Origin: Asterias amurensis
Lineage: Eukaryota > Echinodermata > Asteroidea > Forcipulatida > Asteriidae
Assembly (NCBI RefSeq): GCF_032118995.1
Contig: NC_092650.1
Location: 2,170,001 to 2,234,000 of the forward strand
DNA length: 64,000 bases
Direction of reading: 5' to 3'
The position numbers were made by a program, and so were the translations under genes. Positions 23,401 to 38,400 of this stretch are shown one piece after another. The first letter of the stretch is position 1; each line of letters begins with the position of its first letter. Under the pieces are notes generated by a model. It saw only the letters and a list, made by a program, of their open reading frames with translations, ran no database searches and had not been told where the DNA came from.

Positions 23401-26400
23401 GGATGCAAATGTTAATAAATGAACCATAAAACTTATTATGACTATTCATTTGAAAATTGAAAAAATAAAAATTATGACTACTCATGAAAACACGCTTCTC
23501 ATGAGCTAAAGTCAATTTAATTAAAATAAAAAAATTAAGAAACATTGACCCACCTCTTTTTCCTCTTCAAACATTGAGCTTCGTGTCCTCTTTGACCTTT
23601 GCACCCTGACCCTATGGTAGACGTGCTGACCATCTTCAATCACACAGAGGTCACCAGCCATAGGAGAACTACTTGATTCCTTGTGGTTTGGGTCACTGAA
23701 CCACGAAGAAAGGTCAAAGGCAAGGTCAAGATGTGTAGTTGGCATGGCAACAGCATCACTGGCTTCGGTGTTTCTGTATTCCAGTATGCGAGCGTAGAAG
23801 TTTGAAGCATCTACAACATGTGTGACTAAAATCTGTAAAAGTTGGGTCAAGATTTGTTATTGAGCATTTCATTTCTGTGTTTTAAAACCAAGACATCACT
23901 ATAATACAAGAACTTGAAATAAAAACAAGAATAAGTCTAAAAAGTGCATCACATAAAACAAACGAAAAGCTAAACAAGTGATAAAGCTTTAAGTCAATAA
24001 ATATAACTCACCTTGCTATGAAATTTAGCATTTGGACCTAGAATTGAACAGATGACTGGCAATTGGAAAGAATGTCTCCAATAGCGGTCTGTATTTGTGA
24101 ATAAGGGCCTAATTCTGCCAGCCTTTTGCACAAAACCACAGCTCAACTCTTGTGCATTGTTCTTTGGGAATTTGTGGCGTAAAAAATTGTATTTGCACTC
24201 CCAGGAGGTATGAACCGGGGTTAAACACTAACCCACCTCCTGGTCAAATGCTTTTTAACTTTAGTAAAAGCACATTGAACTGCCTCATTTTGGATGTAAT
24301 AATAGATAAAATCAACAATTTAAAATTTCAGTTGAAAATCAACTTGTCAACTCACCTTCACAATGCCTGATGGTGGTAGATGAAGATGGTTAGCTTGGCT
24401 ACCCGGCGTATCTACGTCTGAGAACACCTGATGGCGCCCTGTACACGATTTCTCATTCCTACAAGATCAAAAAATCAAGGTCTTATCAAAGGGATGAGCG
24501 CAAAGCATGAAAGTTTGCGAGCAGGAAAGCTTCCAAGTGTCAAAGCCTGCATACATTCACTCGTCTTTGGTTTTGGACCTGCAGCCGATTTTACGAAACG
24601 CTAGAATTAATCTCGAGTTAGAACGAGTAACTCGTCCTAACTTAGGATCAATCTTAAGGTCTGCATGCTACAGTGCAGGGTTGGGACTCGTCCTAAGTCC
24701 TAAGATTAATCTTAAGTTAGGAAGAGTTTGGTGAAATCGACGGCTGGGGTGTTCCATATGGTTTTATCTTCATTTTCTTCTGAATTTGATCCAAGTGATA
24801 AAATATACCCATGTTGTTGTCATTGTGTGCTAAGATACATACCTGCACCTCCCAAATGCCTTGAGTTGGTGACAAAGAGACTTGGATTTCTTCCCCATTT
24901 CCTTCTCCTAAACACGATAAGAAAACAAAGCAATACTTAAATGAAAACAAGGAAGTCAAGGTTGCTTTTCATTCCTAAAAGTATATCATCTACAAGCCTC
25001 AGGCATTACAGTTACATTTCCCCTCATACAGTTATTTGCATAGTTCAAACACCCCTTTCTACAAAGTGGTATATGCTAAGAATGCACAACACCCTTACCA
25101 TTATGGCCTCTTCCACTTTCAGCAGGGTAGGAATAGTAAAACTGCACCTGCCCAGTAGATTTGCAAGTCCAGGGGTATGCACGGTGTGCTCCTTTGATAT
25201 GAGAAGAATGGACTTGCAGTCTGACACCTTACTCTGTATACAAATTTACAATAATAATAACAGCATTTAGTAAAGCGCCTTTTCCATCGGCTCTGCAAAG
25301 TGCTACAACAAAATCAAATGATAACCACAGAGAAAATATTAAGCGCTTTCACTACCCGATTTTCATAGAGCTTCTTAGCCAGAAAATGGTGCTTAATTTG
25401 TGTTGCTTAGCTGAAATGAGAAGGATGCTCATCATAAATTAAACATGTGACATGGTAGATTGCCTGTTTACCTTAGTCTGGTAAGCATAAAGCTTTTTTT
25501 TTCTTTTTTCCTTTGCTTGGCTACTTTTTGTGCTTCAGCAGCTGTATGAAATAGGGCCCAGATCTTTGACTGGACTGCATGGTGATAGCATTCTTTCAGT
25601 GCATCCCAGTTTATTTATTCGTTTGTTTGCTTGTTTAGATGATCTTGCCGTCAAGGGAACTCTGCAAACTTCCACAAGGGGATATAAACACCAAGTTGGC
25701 ATGGGCCAATCTCTCTCATACAAACATTGGTTTAACGTCTAGGATTATGCATTGGACAAATAAAAAAAATTGCGTATCAGTAACTAGACAACTATACTTT
25801 TTCTAGTCATTGTGAAATCAGCGGTTAGCTTGGTAGGATTTGAACCCACAACCTTGTAATTGCAAGTCCTGCAGTCTTACCACTGGATCACGGTGACCAG
25901 TTTGACTGAACCACAACCCCAGATCCTCTTACCTTTTCAAGCTGTGATGAGAAGTGGTCCATCATTGTACTGAGACGTTGACCAAACTTCTGTTTGGACG
26001 GCGGGAAGTCAAAATGGACGACGGTACTAGCATCAGTGATACCCAAGTCTTGGCATGCATCATCGGTACAAACTGCAATAAGGAAAGGATGAACGGGAGA
26101 CGAAGAGAAGATGGAGTCAGGATAATACTACACAAGTCTCAAAGATTAGAAAGAAATTTGCCTTTTTCACACTACTCTATTCCCAGGGGTTGCCCCCAGG
26201 GAATAACGGCAGGCCTTTTTACACTATCATCGCTTTACTCCCGCTCTGCCCCGGTCTGCCCCGGTCTGCCCGGTCTGCCCCAGCAAATGGGCATACACCG
26301 AGGAATAGCCACCCCTGCTCCGGAGTAGGGGTAAATGGTAAAACCCTAGGGTTTTCTTGAAACGTGCAACCAGAATGTCATTAGCTCTATACACACTACT

Positions 26401-29400
26401 CTATTTACCGCCCAGTGGAATAGGGGCACAGTTGTTGATGTTCTAAAGCTACTTATTTTGCTTAAGCAGCTCTATGAAATTTGGTCCATGGGCTTTAAGT
26501 GGCCATAGAAGCCCAATTCTGTATTTTCTGAAGCATTCGCACAAGATATAATGAAGACAATCAAATAATCACTCAATAAAAACAACAACGATTGCTACTT
26601 ACCCAATATAGGCAGAGAGTCTTGCTTATGTTCCGTATGCCATTCTTTCATGACGGCCTCTAAATGATGTCTTGGCATATCCTTGAACGCTAGTAATGTG
26701 TAGTAGCAGTAACCGCCCAAGAGAAGCTGTATAGCAATCAATCAGTCCAAATCAGAGGAACCAAAAAGCATTTTAAAGAAAATCAGCTGGCAGGTCCAGA
26801 TTTAACTTCCAAATTTTGTATTCAAGTATGTTTTACTGGACTTTTGCCTGGGTTTTTCTTGAGTTGCCTGGATTGGGTTGTTGGTGAGTAAAGCGTATCC
26901 CTCCTGTGGAAGGTTTGTTTTGTCTTTTTTTGAGATTTTACAACCAAATGGTCAGCCACTTTAAACGTGACTTTCTGTCACTATTGGTTTTCCTTGCCAG
27001 GGTTCTTTGTTTTGCTTCTAATTGTTTTAGTGTACCACCCCCACTGGAGGTTGACTCCTGCATTTATCTGCCCACCAATCCAGGTTCCTCAATACTTTCG
27101 TAGGCATTTTTACATTTTTGTATTCTTAACAATATTGTATCGTTTGTTCTTGTAGATCGTTTGATTTGCAATTTTTCAATGTTTTTGTTTGCTTGCAAAT
27201 AAAATTAAATTAAATGAAAGTTTTATCATTGCATCGTTTGCCTCAATGCACAATCAACAAATAACTCTTTTAAGACTATAAATCCATAAGACAAACTTCT
27301 GAAGCTCACCCCTTGAGATGTTTCAGGAAAAACTACAAATTTGTATTTGAATTTGAGTTTTAAAGGAACTAGGCATTAAAGAAGAATTCACTGCAATGTT
27401 TTATAAAAAACCTACCTTTTGAAGTTTCTGTGCATCTTCCTTTTTATTAGTGAAGATGACGATTCGTCCGGATCTGGATTCAAGAAGTGATCTGATAAGA
27501 GCAGCGCGACCGTCTGGCTCAACTCTTAATACAACCTACAAATATAGTTTCAAATAAGATAACATTAGTCTTAATCAAGATTAGGAATTGAAGTTTATTA
27601 TTCTGTTTTCTAAATTTTTTACGGCAAAACCAAATTACGTACATATTGTTTTATGAAAAAGTAAAGTCTGTTCCGAGCTAATATGACTCATCAGGTCGGT
27701 GTTTATATCTGTTTTTCCTTGGCATTAAACAACTGAGAATATTTCTATTCCCGCTGGACAGGATGCCAGTCCATCACAGCTCACTCCCCAGCTCTCACCG
27801 GTACCCATTTATACTCCACGGTGGAGTGAAGCAATTATTATAAAGTGACTTGCTTAAGGACACAAGTGTCACAACTGACCTGGCCAGGATTCAAACCCAC
27901 ATTCTGTAAATTATAGAACTTGAGTCCACCACCCTGGGCCGCTCGGCCACAACACCCCACATAATTTATTCTTACCTGGCGCACTCTAGAATAGACTGCT
28001 GCCTCTAGTGGGAATGTACAAGCAACGATCGGATCTGACATATAGCTCCTGACGAATGACCCCATAGCCATGGTCCATTGTGATGCAAAGAGAACAAGCT
28101 GTCTTGGTGCAGTACGATGAATACTATCGCTCATAGATAACATTGAACCAAAATCACCCATCAACTGCTTCACCTGCTCACAAAAAAATATTGAAAATGA
28201 AAATGAAAAGTTGAAAATTATTCAGCAATATTTGGCACTCCTTTTTACACTGCCTTAACAATTCTGTATCTGTATCTTATACACATCTGTCTTTCAGGCA
28301 GGTGAGTAAACTATCTATGAAAAAAGAGGAAAAGAGAAAAAACGGGCAAGAAAACAAGAGAAAAAGATAACATTCTTATACTTTTGTACACATAAAGTGA
28401 AGATTAAGAGGAAAACATAACCAAAAAGTCTCACATGCCTGCAGCCGAAAGGCTAGGATTGATCCTATCTCGAGGACGATTAACTCGACCTAACTTCAGA
28501 TGGATTCAATGCGTCCTACGTCTTTGGGATACGGAACTTTCCTGGTCCTAAGTCCTAAGATTAATCCTAAGTTAGGAAGAGTTTGGTGAAATCGACGGCT
28601 GCTCTTTTCTCCTTAGGGTTTTGGATAGGAAAGTTATTAAGTTCGCTTCTCTGGGAGTGCTGGGCTGTACAACCAAAATTATCAAATGAAGACGTAGAAA
28701 CTGATGTTTAGTGTCAAACTGAAGTAAGAACTACTTACCTCTGATGTATAATCTTCACAAAGAATGTCTGCATCATCAAAGACCTGTAGGAAGATTTCAA
28801 GAAAGTTAAGACAATAAGAAGGGCAGAAGAACTCTTTTATTTCTTAAGAAACTTCAACACATCAAAGAACAACAAATATTTGTGTTTTAAAATAAATATA
28901 AACACTTCAGTTCAAACTCACATTAATTCAAAGATTTCAAGAAAAAGTTCAACCCAATACACAGTCAAAAAATTGAATTAACGAAGTAACTATAAATGCA
29001 TTGTTGGCTATGCAGAAAATTCATTAGTATAAAGGATTCTTCCAGAAGCCATGGCTTGTTATGTTAGACAAAAAAGAATGTGAACAGGAACAAGAACAAG
29101 AAACTTTGGCATATGGCACCAATTTCTGTCTGTCTTAATGATCTCCAATCAAGGGAACTCGGCAAAGCTCCCACTAGGGGATATAAATGCCCAGCTGGCA
29201 ACAGCCAATCTCTCTCATACAAACTTTGATTTAACGTCTATTATTAATTGTACCAATCAAGAAATTGTGATTCAGTAACTAGACGACAATACTTATTCTT
29301 CGTCATTGTGGAATCAGTGCTTAGCTTGGCTATATTCAAACCCACAATCTTGTGATTGCAAGTCCTGCAGTCTAACCACTAGACTGACATAACAGGCCAT

Positions 29401-32400
29401 ATTTTGTAAAATAATTGGGGGTTTAATGACCTGGGGTGGATTTCACAAAGGTAGTCCTAACTTAGGACTAGTCCTAGGCAATGCTAAGAGATATGACCAG
29501 TCCTAAGTTAGGATGAGTTACTGGTCCTAACTTAGGACTGGTCCTATCTCTTAGCATTGCCTAGGACTAGTCCTAAGTTAGGACTACCTTTGTGAAAACC
29601 TCCCCTGGAGTTAGTAGTACTTACCAAGTGGCTGAGTCTGCGAAGGCTGGCATGCTCTCCTTTGATCATTCTAAGCAAGCAAGGTAAAGTAGCAACAAGG
29701 ACACTACATCCATTCATCAACTGGACCTAAACAAAGATAAGAAAACATGACATCAATATATGGCAAGTGAATAAAGTGTCCCAAAATGATACACACCTCT
29801 TGGTTCATTTTATGCAATCTTCACTTGCTTCCAATAAAATTTAGACTTATTTACAAACTCATGCTTCTAACCTACCCTTCAATACCGACTGCACCATCAT
29901 ATCTATCTGAATTCATCAAGCCTTATTACTCTATATAAACCTTTCCAACATAACCAAGAGACCTTCAGAATAAAAACCCCTCCCTCCTACCATCACATAC
30001 CTCTTGATCTTCTTCTGACCCGCCACCATGAATCAAGATCACTTTACTGCCTCGTTGAGATGGAAGAAATCTCTTACACTGGTCATAAACCTCAGCTGCT
30101 TGACGCCATCTTGGACATACAACGATCACCAGAGGCTGGAAACAAATCGGGTGGAATAAAACAGGAGCTAGAGTCATTACAGCCAGAAATGAATTTCAAA
30201 ACTTTTCAAAGACCAACGTCAAAAACTTTATTTGACAAGTAATTCCTCTGAAACTCGATAACCAATATGGCTCATCTGGACAGTTTTTAAATTCAGTTAC
30301 AGTGACATTAAATGACTGAGAATATTTCTACTTCTCCTGGACAGGATGCCAGTCCATCGCAGGTTACTCTGCAGCTCTCACCAGTATCCATTTGTATTCC
30401 ACGGTGGAGTGAAGCAATTATGATAAAGTGCCTTGCTCAAGGACAGAAATGTCAAAACTGACCAGGCCAGGATTTGAACCCAAGTTAACCTGAGTCCATC
30501 GCCCTAACAGCTCAGTCACAACACCACACACATAATAAAAGCAAGATTCAATAATATTAGTTCAACTCACCCCATTGCCTGGTGGTAATGAAGAGTATGT
30601 CGTCGGCTGCATTGTCTGTGCAATCAATGGCAATAGAAACGCTAAGCTCTTCCCAGTCCCGGGGGCGGATATACCCACCGTATCCCTCCCTCTGAGAATA
30701 GAAGGCCAGGAGTAGGCTTGGATGGCACTAGGGCCCTGATAACCAAGCTTGGTGAGTTTCTGAATAGGGAAACAATCGAATATAGAAGAGTTTTATTTAA
30801 AAAAAATAATCACACACAGGCTTCACAGCTGGATGGACACACTTTGGAAAATTAACTTCGGAATTGTTCAAAGGCACAGGGGTGGATTTCACAAAGGTAG
30901 TCCTAACTTAGGACTAGTCCTAGGCAATGCTAAGAGATAGGACCAGTGCTAAGTTAGGATGAGTTAGGACCAGTGCTAAGTTAGGATGAGTTACTGGTCC
31001 TAACTTAGGACTGGTCCTATCTCTTAGCATTGCCTAGGACTAGTCCTAAGTTAGGACTACCTTTGTGAAATCCACCCCTGGACATGTTTTGGTCATTACT
31101 AAAAAATACACCACTCAAAATACATATTATCACAAAAATCTACTTGGTAACAACGGAAACTGTTGAAAGTATAAACCATTGTGAAAAACAACTCCCTCTG
31201 GAGTAATGTAGTTTTTGAGAAAGAGGTAATTTCTCGCTAAAATATTTAAATCCGAAAAAGACTTTATGACTGAAGCCTTTCTCAGGCATCTGAAAGCACA
31301 CAAATTTGTGTAACAAGGATGTTTTTTTTCTTTCATTTTTGGCCTGCAACTTCGTAACCAATTGAGTCAAAATTTCACAGTTTTGTTATTTTATGCATAT
31401 GTTAGGATACACCAAGTGAAAATATTGGTCTTTGACAATTACCAATAGTGTCCAGTGCCATTCAAGTGAGGTTCGACACTGATTCTACAAATATGGTGAT
31501 TTGTTATGACAGAAGGTAGTTTTTACACATCATTACCTGAAGTATAGCCTGAGGGAAGAACGAATCTTCAATGGTAAGCATCGGTGCAGGTGGCCTGTCT
31601 CCGTGGATCAGTATGCCGGAATTCTGCTGCACTAATTGATGATGCACCTGTTTCTTCTCCATAGAGGAGGACACAGATTTACTTCCGGAAGAAATCTGAT
31701 TCAGAAGTCTGTTGAAATAAACACACCCAAGAGAAAAACAACAATGAAAGGAGTGAATTTCATCTATTATTTGAAAGAAATAATGCAAATTTTGACAAAG
31801 AAAGGAAATTATTACAACAATTAACATCTACTAATTCAAATATTAACAATACAACATAGACCTTCCTTCACTTTGCAAATTCTCATGTCTTAGATTGAAT
31901 ATTATAAAGTAAACTACAGATACTTTAGTGAATAAATCACATCGATTATCATTTGAAATAAATAAAATAAGTTCCTTTTTTTTCATGATCAAATATTTTA
32001 GACAATCCCGGCCCGTTATCTTGTCTGGGCCGCACGCCCCTTTGCAATGTTGGCTCTCATTGCCTGGTCTACACTCCAACTGCGATTAAAAACATTGAGT
32101 GAAAAAAAGGGGGAGGGTATGTTTTTTTGTCAATGTCATGTGACCCTTGCATGCCCCAAGCATTTTTGCCAGGATTGTAGCTTTAACAGTGGCAGAAGTG
32201 TTACATTTTCCAATGGTTGACAATCAAGGGAAGTACATTACAAAATTGTCTTTGCACAATTTTTAAAAATGCTACTAGCACATCTTACATTCACATTTGC
32301 AATCAATAAAAAGACTCTGACCTTTGACCTATGACCTTGAATTGTGGTATCACTGGGGTCATATACTGAGTGGGTTCATCGGAGGACGAGTTGTAATAAT

Positions 32401-35400
32401 CTGGATCGGATGAAAAGCCACTTCTCCTGTTGGATCAAACATCGGTTTTTAACTGATTTCACAATGAGTAGAATAAGTACATGTATTGTCCTTACAATTT
32501 CTTGATTTGTGCAATTCGCATTCATAGACGTTAAACAAATGTTTGTACGAGAGAGATTGACTGTTGCCAGCTTGGTGTTTATAAACCCCTTGTGGGAGTT
32601 TGCCGAGTTCCCTTGATGGGAAGATCACTAAGACAGATAGACAAACCTCCCAAGTTGCTATAGAAATGTGACGTCAGTGAGAAGGGAGGGCTAACAAGAC
32701 ACTAATAATTAGTGACACTTGATCATGCAGACACAGAAAAATAATTACCTTTCCTGTTTTTGTCCGACACTCGATAAAACGGCAGGTAGGCAGATCGTTT
32801 GTCCAGGCTTTAAGGAATCCATCTCCTCCGGCATGAGAGAGAATTTACCTCCAACGGCAAACGGGAGCCTCGTAGCACCTGACTTGTTAGTCTGTACAAC
32901 TTTGATCGGTGACGGTGTTTTTAATCTCAGACTTGATGCTCCTCTTGGTTGTTGTTGTTGTTTAATGTCAGGTGAGGTTTGAGCAACAGGTGTTTCTAGA
33001 AGACTTTGGGACGATGTCTTAGTGAGTGGTTGTGGAGACTGGTTTCTTGCTGATGGCAGACTTTTGGAAGATGGTTGAGTAAGCGTTTGTGTTGACAGGT
33101 TTCTGGCTGATGGAGGCACGTCAACCGTCTTCTTAGTGTTCTCCATAAGTGCCATCATCTGAGATAACAGTTGCTTCGGGGATTTGGTTACGGGCTGACC
33201 ATGCTGCGAGTGTTGTTGTGAAGACAGCCCTAAAACTCCTCCCAAAGTTGTTTCTGAGTCCAACCCTTGTCTCTCAGAATCTGAAGCCAGTGGAGATGTT
33301 AATGGACTGGGCACACTCCGTTTGTTTGATTTCAGCCTTAGTCCATCAGAGCCTGAAGCCATCGGAGGCGTAGGTGGACTAGAAATACTTCTTCTGCTTG
33401 TAGTGGATTGGACGTCAGATTCACTGCTTGGAGACAGAGATCGTCTTGACTCTCTCTGTGATTTTGTTTTCTTTGGTGTAACTGATATTGAACCTAATGG
33501 CAAAAAGAACACACAACAATTTAAAGGAACGTTACAGAATTGGTAAGAAACAAAATCGTGAAGATCACAGATTTACACAAAACTTACACGGTCTAATGAT
33601 GATGATGATAGTTGAAAACATCCCTTGAAACATTTTTGTCTGAACTGTCATATTTGATGAGAAATAAATAATCTAACTTCGTGTTTGGAGTTAACCGCTC
33701 AGTGAGCGTTTTATTCATTTTTTTCTTCCATCGATGTCATGCAAAATGTGTAATCCGTTTTTCACTATTTTCTCGTGACCCAGATGGCCGATCGATCTCA
33801 AACATCTACAGGTTTGTCAGTTTATGTATATGGTGGAATACATAAAGTGCTTACACTGTCAGCAACTGTTTTGTTAGCAAAACCAATTCTGTAATGTTCC
33901 TTTAAGCTGCAAATGTATGCAGGGAACCAGTCACACACATGGCATATTACACAGTGTTTTAGCTGTTTAGCCCGTTCCTGCTATCAGCAAAGCCTCTCCA
34001 TGTTTAACAGCTTTAACAAATTCGTGCAGTGGTTCGATCATTTATTACTCACCATCCAGAAGTGACGACACATCTCCTTTCGTTGCATAGTCTAGCTTTA
34101 ACAGTTCCTTATTCACATTCACCTGAAGATTAAAATCATTCCAGGTCAAATCAATCAGTCAAATCAGTCAAATCAAAAGTAGTCAAATCAAAAGTAGTCA
34201 AATCAAAATCAGTCAAATCAAAATCAGTCAAATCAAAATCAGTCAACTCAAAATCAGCCAAATCAAATTCAGTCAAATCAAAATCAGTCAAATCAAAATC
34301 AGTCAAATCAAAACCAGTCAAATCAAAATGTGACTGGTACACAAAATCTGAGAAATCTCCGAAGGAGTACACCCCCTTTGTGTGGTAGAATGTGACTTCC
34401 CTGAAACCATAATTGTATTCATTTTGCAACTACCTTCACAATTGGTGCAAGAAACAAAACAAATCTATTCAGTGACAACAATGTAAACAAAAATGAGACA
34501 TTAAGAAACAAAGTGTACCTGGTTCAGATCCACACTGACGTACAGTGTGACTAGAGATATGCCATCCTGTCTTGTATGGTGGATATCAATCTTGGCTGGT
34601 TTACCTAAAGATTAAAAAACAGGACATTAGTAAAAAACAGACAGATCTACTAATAGGAGACTTTGAAACACTAGGTGGCAGCAGACTTACCAGGTAAATT
34701 CCCATTGCTTATGTAGTTTTGAGCGTGCGCGCATTACCGAGAACAATGGATTTTATCTGGTTAGTCTGCTGCCACCAAGTGTCCTTAAAGTCCCCTCTTG
34801 ATGAGCTAAGTGTCCCACTTGTTATTCAAATTAAAAGTTACAAGCAAACCCTGTCAGCCCTAGCTCTTCTCCGAACCAATATTTCTTCCTAAAAGTTATC
34901 TTTTTTTTTCTAACCTGCTAACATTTCTTCAAAGTACTCCACTGCTGCCGTGTCCCATTTTGTGGTTGGTCTGGAAAGAAATCAAAACAAATAAGAAATA
35001 TTAATTTGCATATGGGATTTGAGGCATTGCATAGGACCTAGTGAGGTATCAATGTATATTTGGTTTTCAGTAACTTTCTCACTTCATTCTTTCGTTAAAA
35101 AATATTTTCCTTTTCTATGTCTTCCTCATGTATTAACGCAATGTAGTACAAAAGGAAAGAACAAACAAAACCCACAAAATAAACAAACAATTGATAAAGG
35201 ATCTCTTTGTGAAAAATGGGATATCTTCAAGCGCGTTAGAACCCAAATTTATATGAATTGATGGAATGTTCACTATTGTGCAACAGTGTTACGTACAGCA
35301 CGCTCATTGGCTCCACCTGTCGTACAATAACAAAAAGGAAAAGTAATATCATGTGTGGATCTACTTTCTGGGTAGATTATGCTCTTTTGAGAACTTGTCT

Positions 35401-38400
35401 TTCTATAGACGATGTGACCTGTGACATCACATGTTTACAAAAGAGCCACAGAGACTGGACTTCCTGCAGGTAAGATTTGTAAACAGCCTAATGAAAGAAA
35501 TCATAAAATCTTATTTTTTATGGAGATTGCACTCTCTAATTCTTATCAACTTTTGATATGATGAAAGGGGGCACATCTCAAAACTTGTCCAGCTTTTACT
35601 TTCATAATTCTTGGATTTATGAGGAAATTATGACACAAAATGTAAACTTTCCCATATGACCTGTGTAGTACTGTGCCTGCCAGAATACCCAAAGAATGTA
35701 CAAGGTAACACTTATTGTAAACAAAGTTCACATGGTCTATATATTCTAGTCTTGGTAGTAAACCATTAAATTGAATCAAAATCCCCAAACGGTGGGTCCA
35801 ATTCATACAAAGAAAGTAGCGACTTACTGCATAGTTGCCTGATCTTCTTCAAATGACACTTTAAGAGTGAGTGGAAGGAGGTCATAGAGGGCGTACTCCC
35901 TTGCTTGAAATGGTACACCAAGAAACGAGGCTGGAATGTCACGCATTCTAAGGAGATCAACAAAATCAGTTTTTGTTTAAATTCTACGGGGAAGGAAATA
36001 CAGTAAAACTAAAGCTCTTGTTCTGGTCATTTGGCCATCTAGTTGTCCCAACGATTTATGCCATCTAGTTATCCTTACGATTTATTTTATGTACTCAAAA
36101 ACTGTCATCAATCGTACATGTACGACCCATGATGTACATGTTATCACAGTAGGGCATTAATACTCAAGAAACACTTTTGACTTTGGGATGTATGTTTATT
36201 TAGTTTGGTGAGAAAGACCAGTTTAAAAACATTTATACACAATTTTGAAGCTTAACCTGGGCATTTTGGTTAATAGGCAAAAGAAAACAGGTACGGAAAG
36301 AAAAGAGATGAGTTTTCTCTGTCTGTATTACCATAGTAATTTGTATTGTGACATCACAATTTGCATAGCAATAATTATTCATTCATTCATTCAAACGTAC
36401 ATTTATTTAAATACGTCATGAAAACAGAACAAACAATTTTTGTTAAAGGACCAATAAACAAAGCTATTTAATGAGGGTGAGAAAAATAAATAAATAGAGT
36501 ATGGAGGCATCATCTGGAAGCCGAGGCTTATGTAGGGATGCCCGGGGACAGACAATAAACGGAGACAAGAACGACGGGCAGACAATAAGAACAAAGACAG
36601 ACATGATGAGGACAATTAAGAATTAAACACAGCTTAAAGTCAATCCTAGCCTTTTATGATATTGGCTACTGTGCAGCTTTATGACATTTGCAGAATATAA
36701 AAAACAAAATTACATTTTGAGATAAAAAAATTTACCTGCTAGTAGGAACTCGGATCGATTCTCCATAATCCAATAAGACGCAACTGCAAGAAAGTAATAA
36801 ACTTACAAATTATCAAATAATAAACCACAAGGGTAAATTTTTAAATCGGGCTACACAGCTCAGTTGGTAGAGCGTTGGCACATTGATTAGGAGGTCTTTG
36901 CTTTAAATCATGCTCTTGTAAACTTTTCTTTGTTCAACCCCAAATTAGTTCCCAAGTTGTTCATTTTTCCGATTATATCTAATCTTTTGAATATGCCTCC
37001 ATATTTCCCTCTTATCTATTTCATTGTGTCTTGTATAATTATTGTTATAGAAGTTCTTTGAAAATCTTTGTTAGCACTATGGAAATAAATGCTAAATTTA
37101 ATCAAATTGAATAGTAGTATTTTTTTTACTTTCCTGCATTTTTGTTTTGGTGTTCCTTGTAATGCACAGTAAAATGTCTTTTTATAGGTCACTGCGCAAT
37201 AATTTGTATTATTATTATTATTTCAAAATCTACACTCGATCTATCATGCCCTAAAAATCACCACTTCTCAAATATTATATAAACATAAACCAGAAACTTA
37301 TGACTAAAACTCACCTAGCCTCTTCCAAGTACTTGCGATGTATGATGCTAGTGACTCGAGCTCGATACCAATGATCAGTTTGCATCTTCCTCGCAAGACA
37401 TACCTAAGACATTCAAATGAATTCAAAGACGTGTATTCTCACTTTGTGTATTTATTCCCAACATGCATAAAATAACAAATCTGTGGAATTTTTTACTCAA
37501 TTGGTCATGGCAGTTGCAAGTGAATAATGAAAGACAAATTTGTGTGCATTCAGATGTCTAAAAAGTCTTCAGGACTGAAGCCTTTTAATATTTGAGTATG
37601 AAATTAATTGTTTCTCACAATGACTTATACTACCAACAGTTCTCCATTGCTCGTTTCCAAGTTGGTGTTTATGCCAACAATTATTTTGAGAAATTGCCAA
37701 TAGTGATAAGTGCTTCTAAAAAAGGCTGTCAAAATATATTTAAACGGATATCTCCCCCCCCCTGCCACCCCCTATACGCTTGCCACCCCCTACCTACCAT
37801 TCCTTTCTTAGCCTGGTTAACATGCATACTCTGAAACTGATCTGAGCTACAGTATTCATCAACATCTTGACATAAAAGAAGAAACGGCCTGGCCTGGGGC
37901 GTCATGCTCGGTCCTGGTACATCCATGCCACCCCTTACCCTTGCCACCCCCTAACCCTTGCCAACCCCTTACCCTTGCCGTTCCCCTACCTACCATTCCT
38001 TTCTTAGGTTGGATAAACATGCATGCTCTGAAACTGATCTGAGCTACAGTATTCATCAATATCTTGACATAAGAGAAGAAACTGCCTGGCCTGGGGCGTC
38101 ATGCTCGGTCCTGGTACATCCATGCCACCCCTTACCCAAAAAGGTTGCCACCCCTTACCCTTGCCACCCCCTAACCCTTGCCAACCCCTTACCCTTGCCG
38201 TTCCCCTACCTACCATTCCTTTCTTAGCTTGGAAAACATGCATGCTCTGAAACTGTTCAGAGCTGCAGTACTCATCAATGTCTTGGCATAAAAGCAGAAA
38301 CTGCCTGGCCTGGGGCGTCATGCTGGGTCCAGGAACCTCCTTCGCCCAGAAATGACTTGGATCAGTCACCTGTTCATCAAAATGACAAATATTTGGCAAG

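Noticed and set aside
26150..26460. Stretch with TGCCCCGGTC repeats, considered as a regulatory island
   Set aside because: Short GC-rich run between TDRD12 exons 18 and 19 with no other evidence; more likely part of an unidentified repeat.
34151..34429. 92-residue frame of FDLTDFDLT repeats
   Set aside because: Direct translation of the 15-bp intronic minisatellite; it has no splice or homology support.
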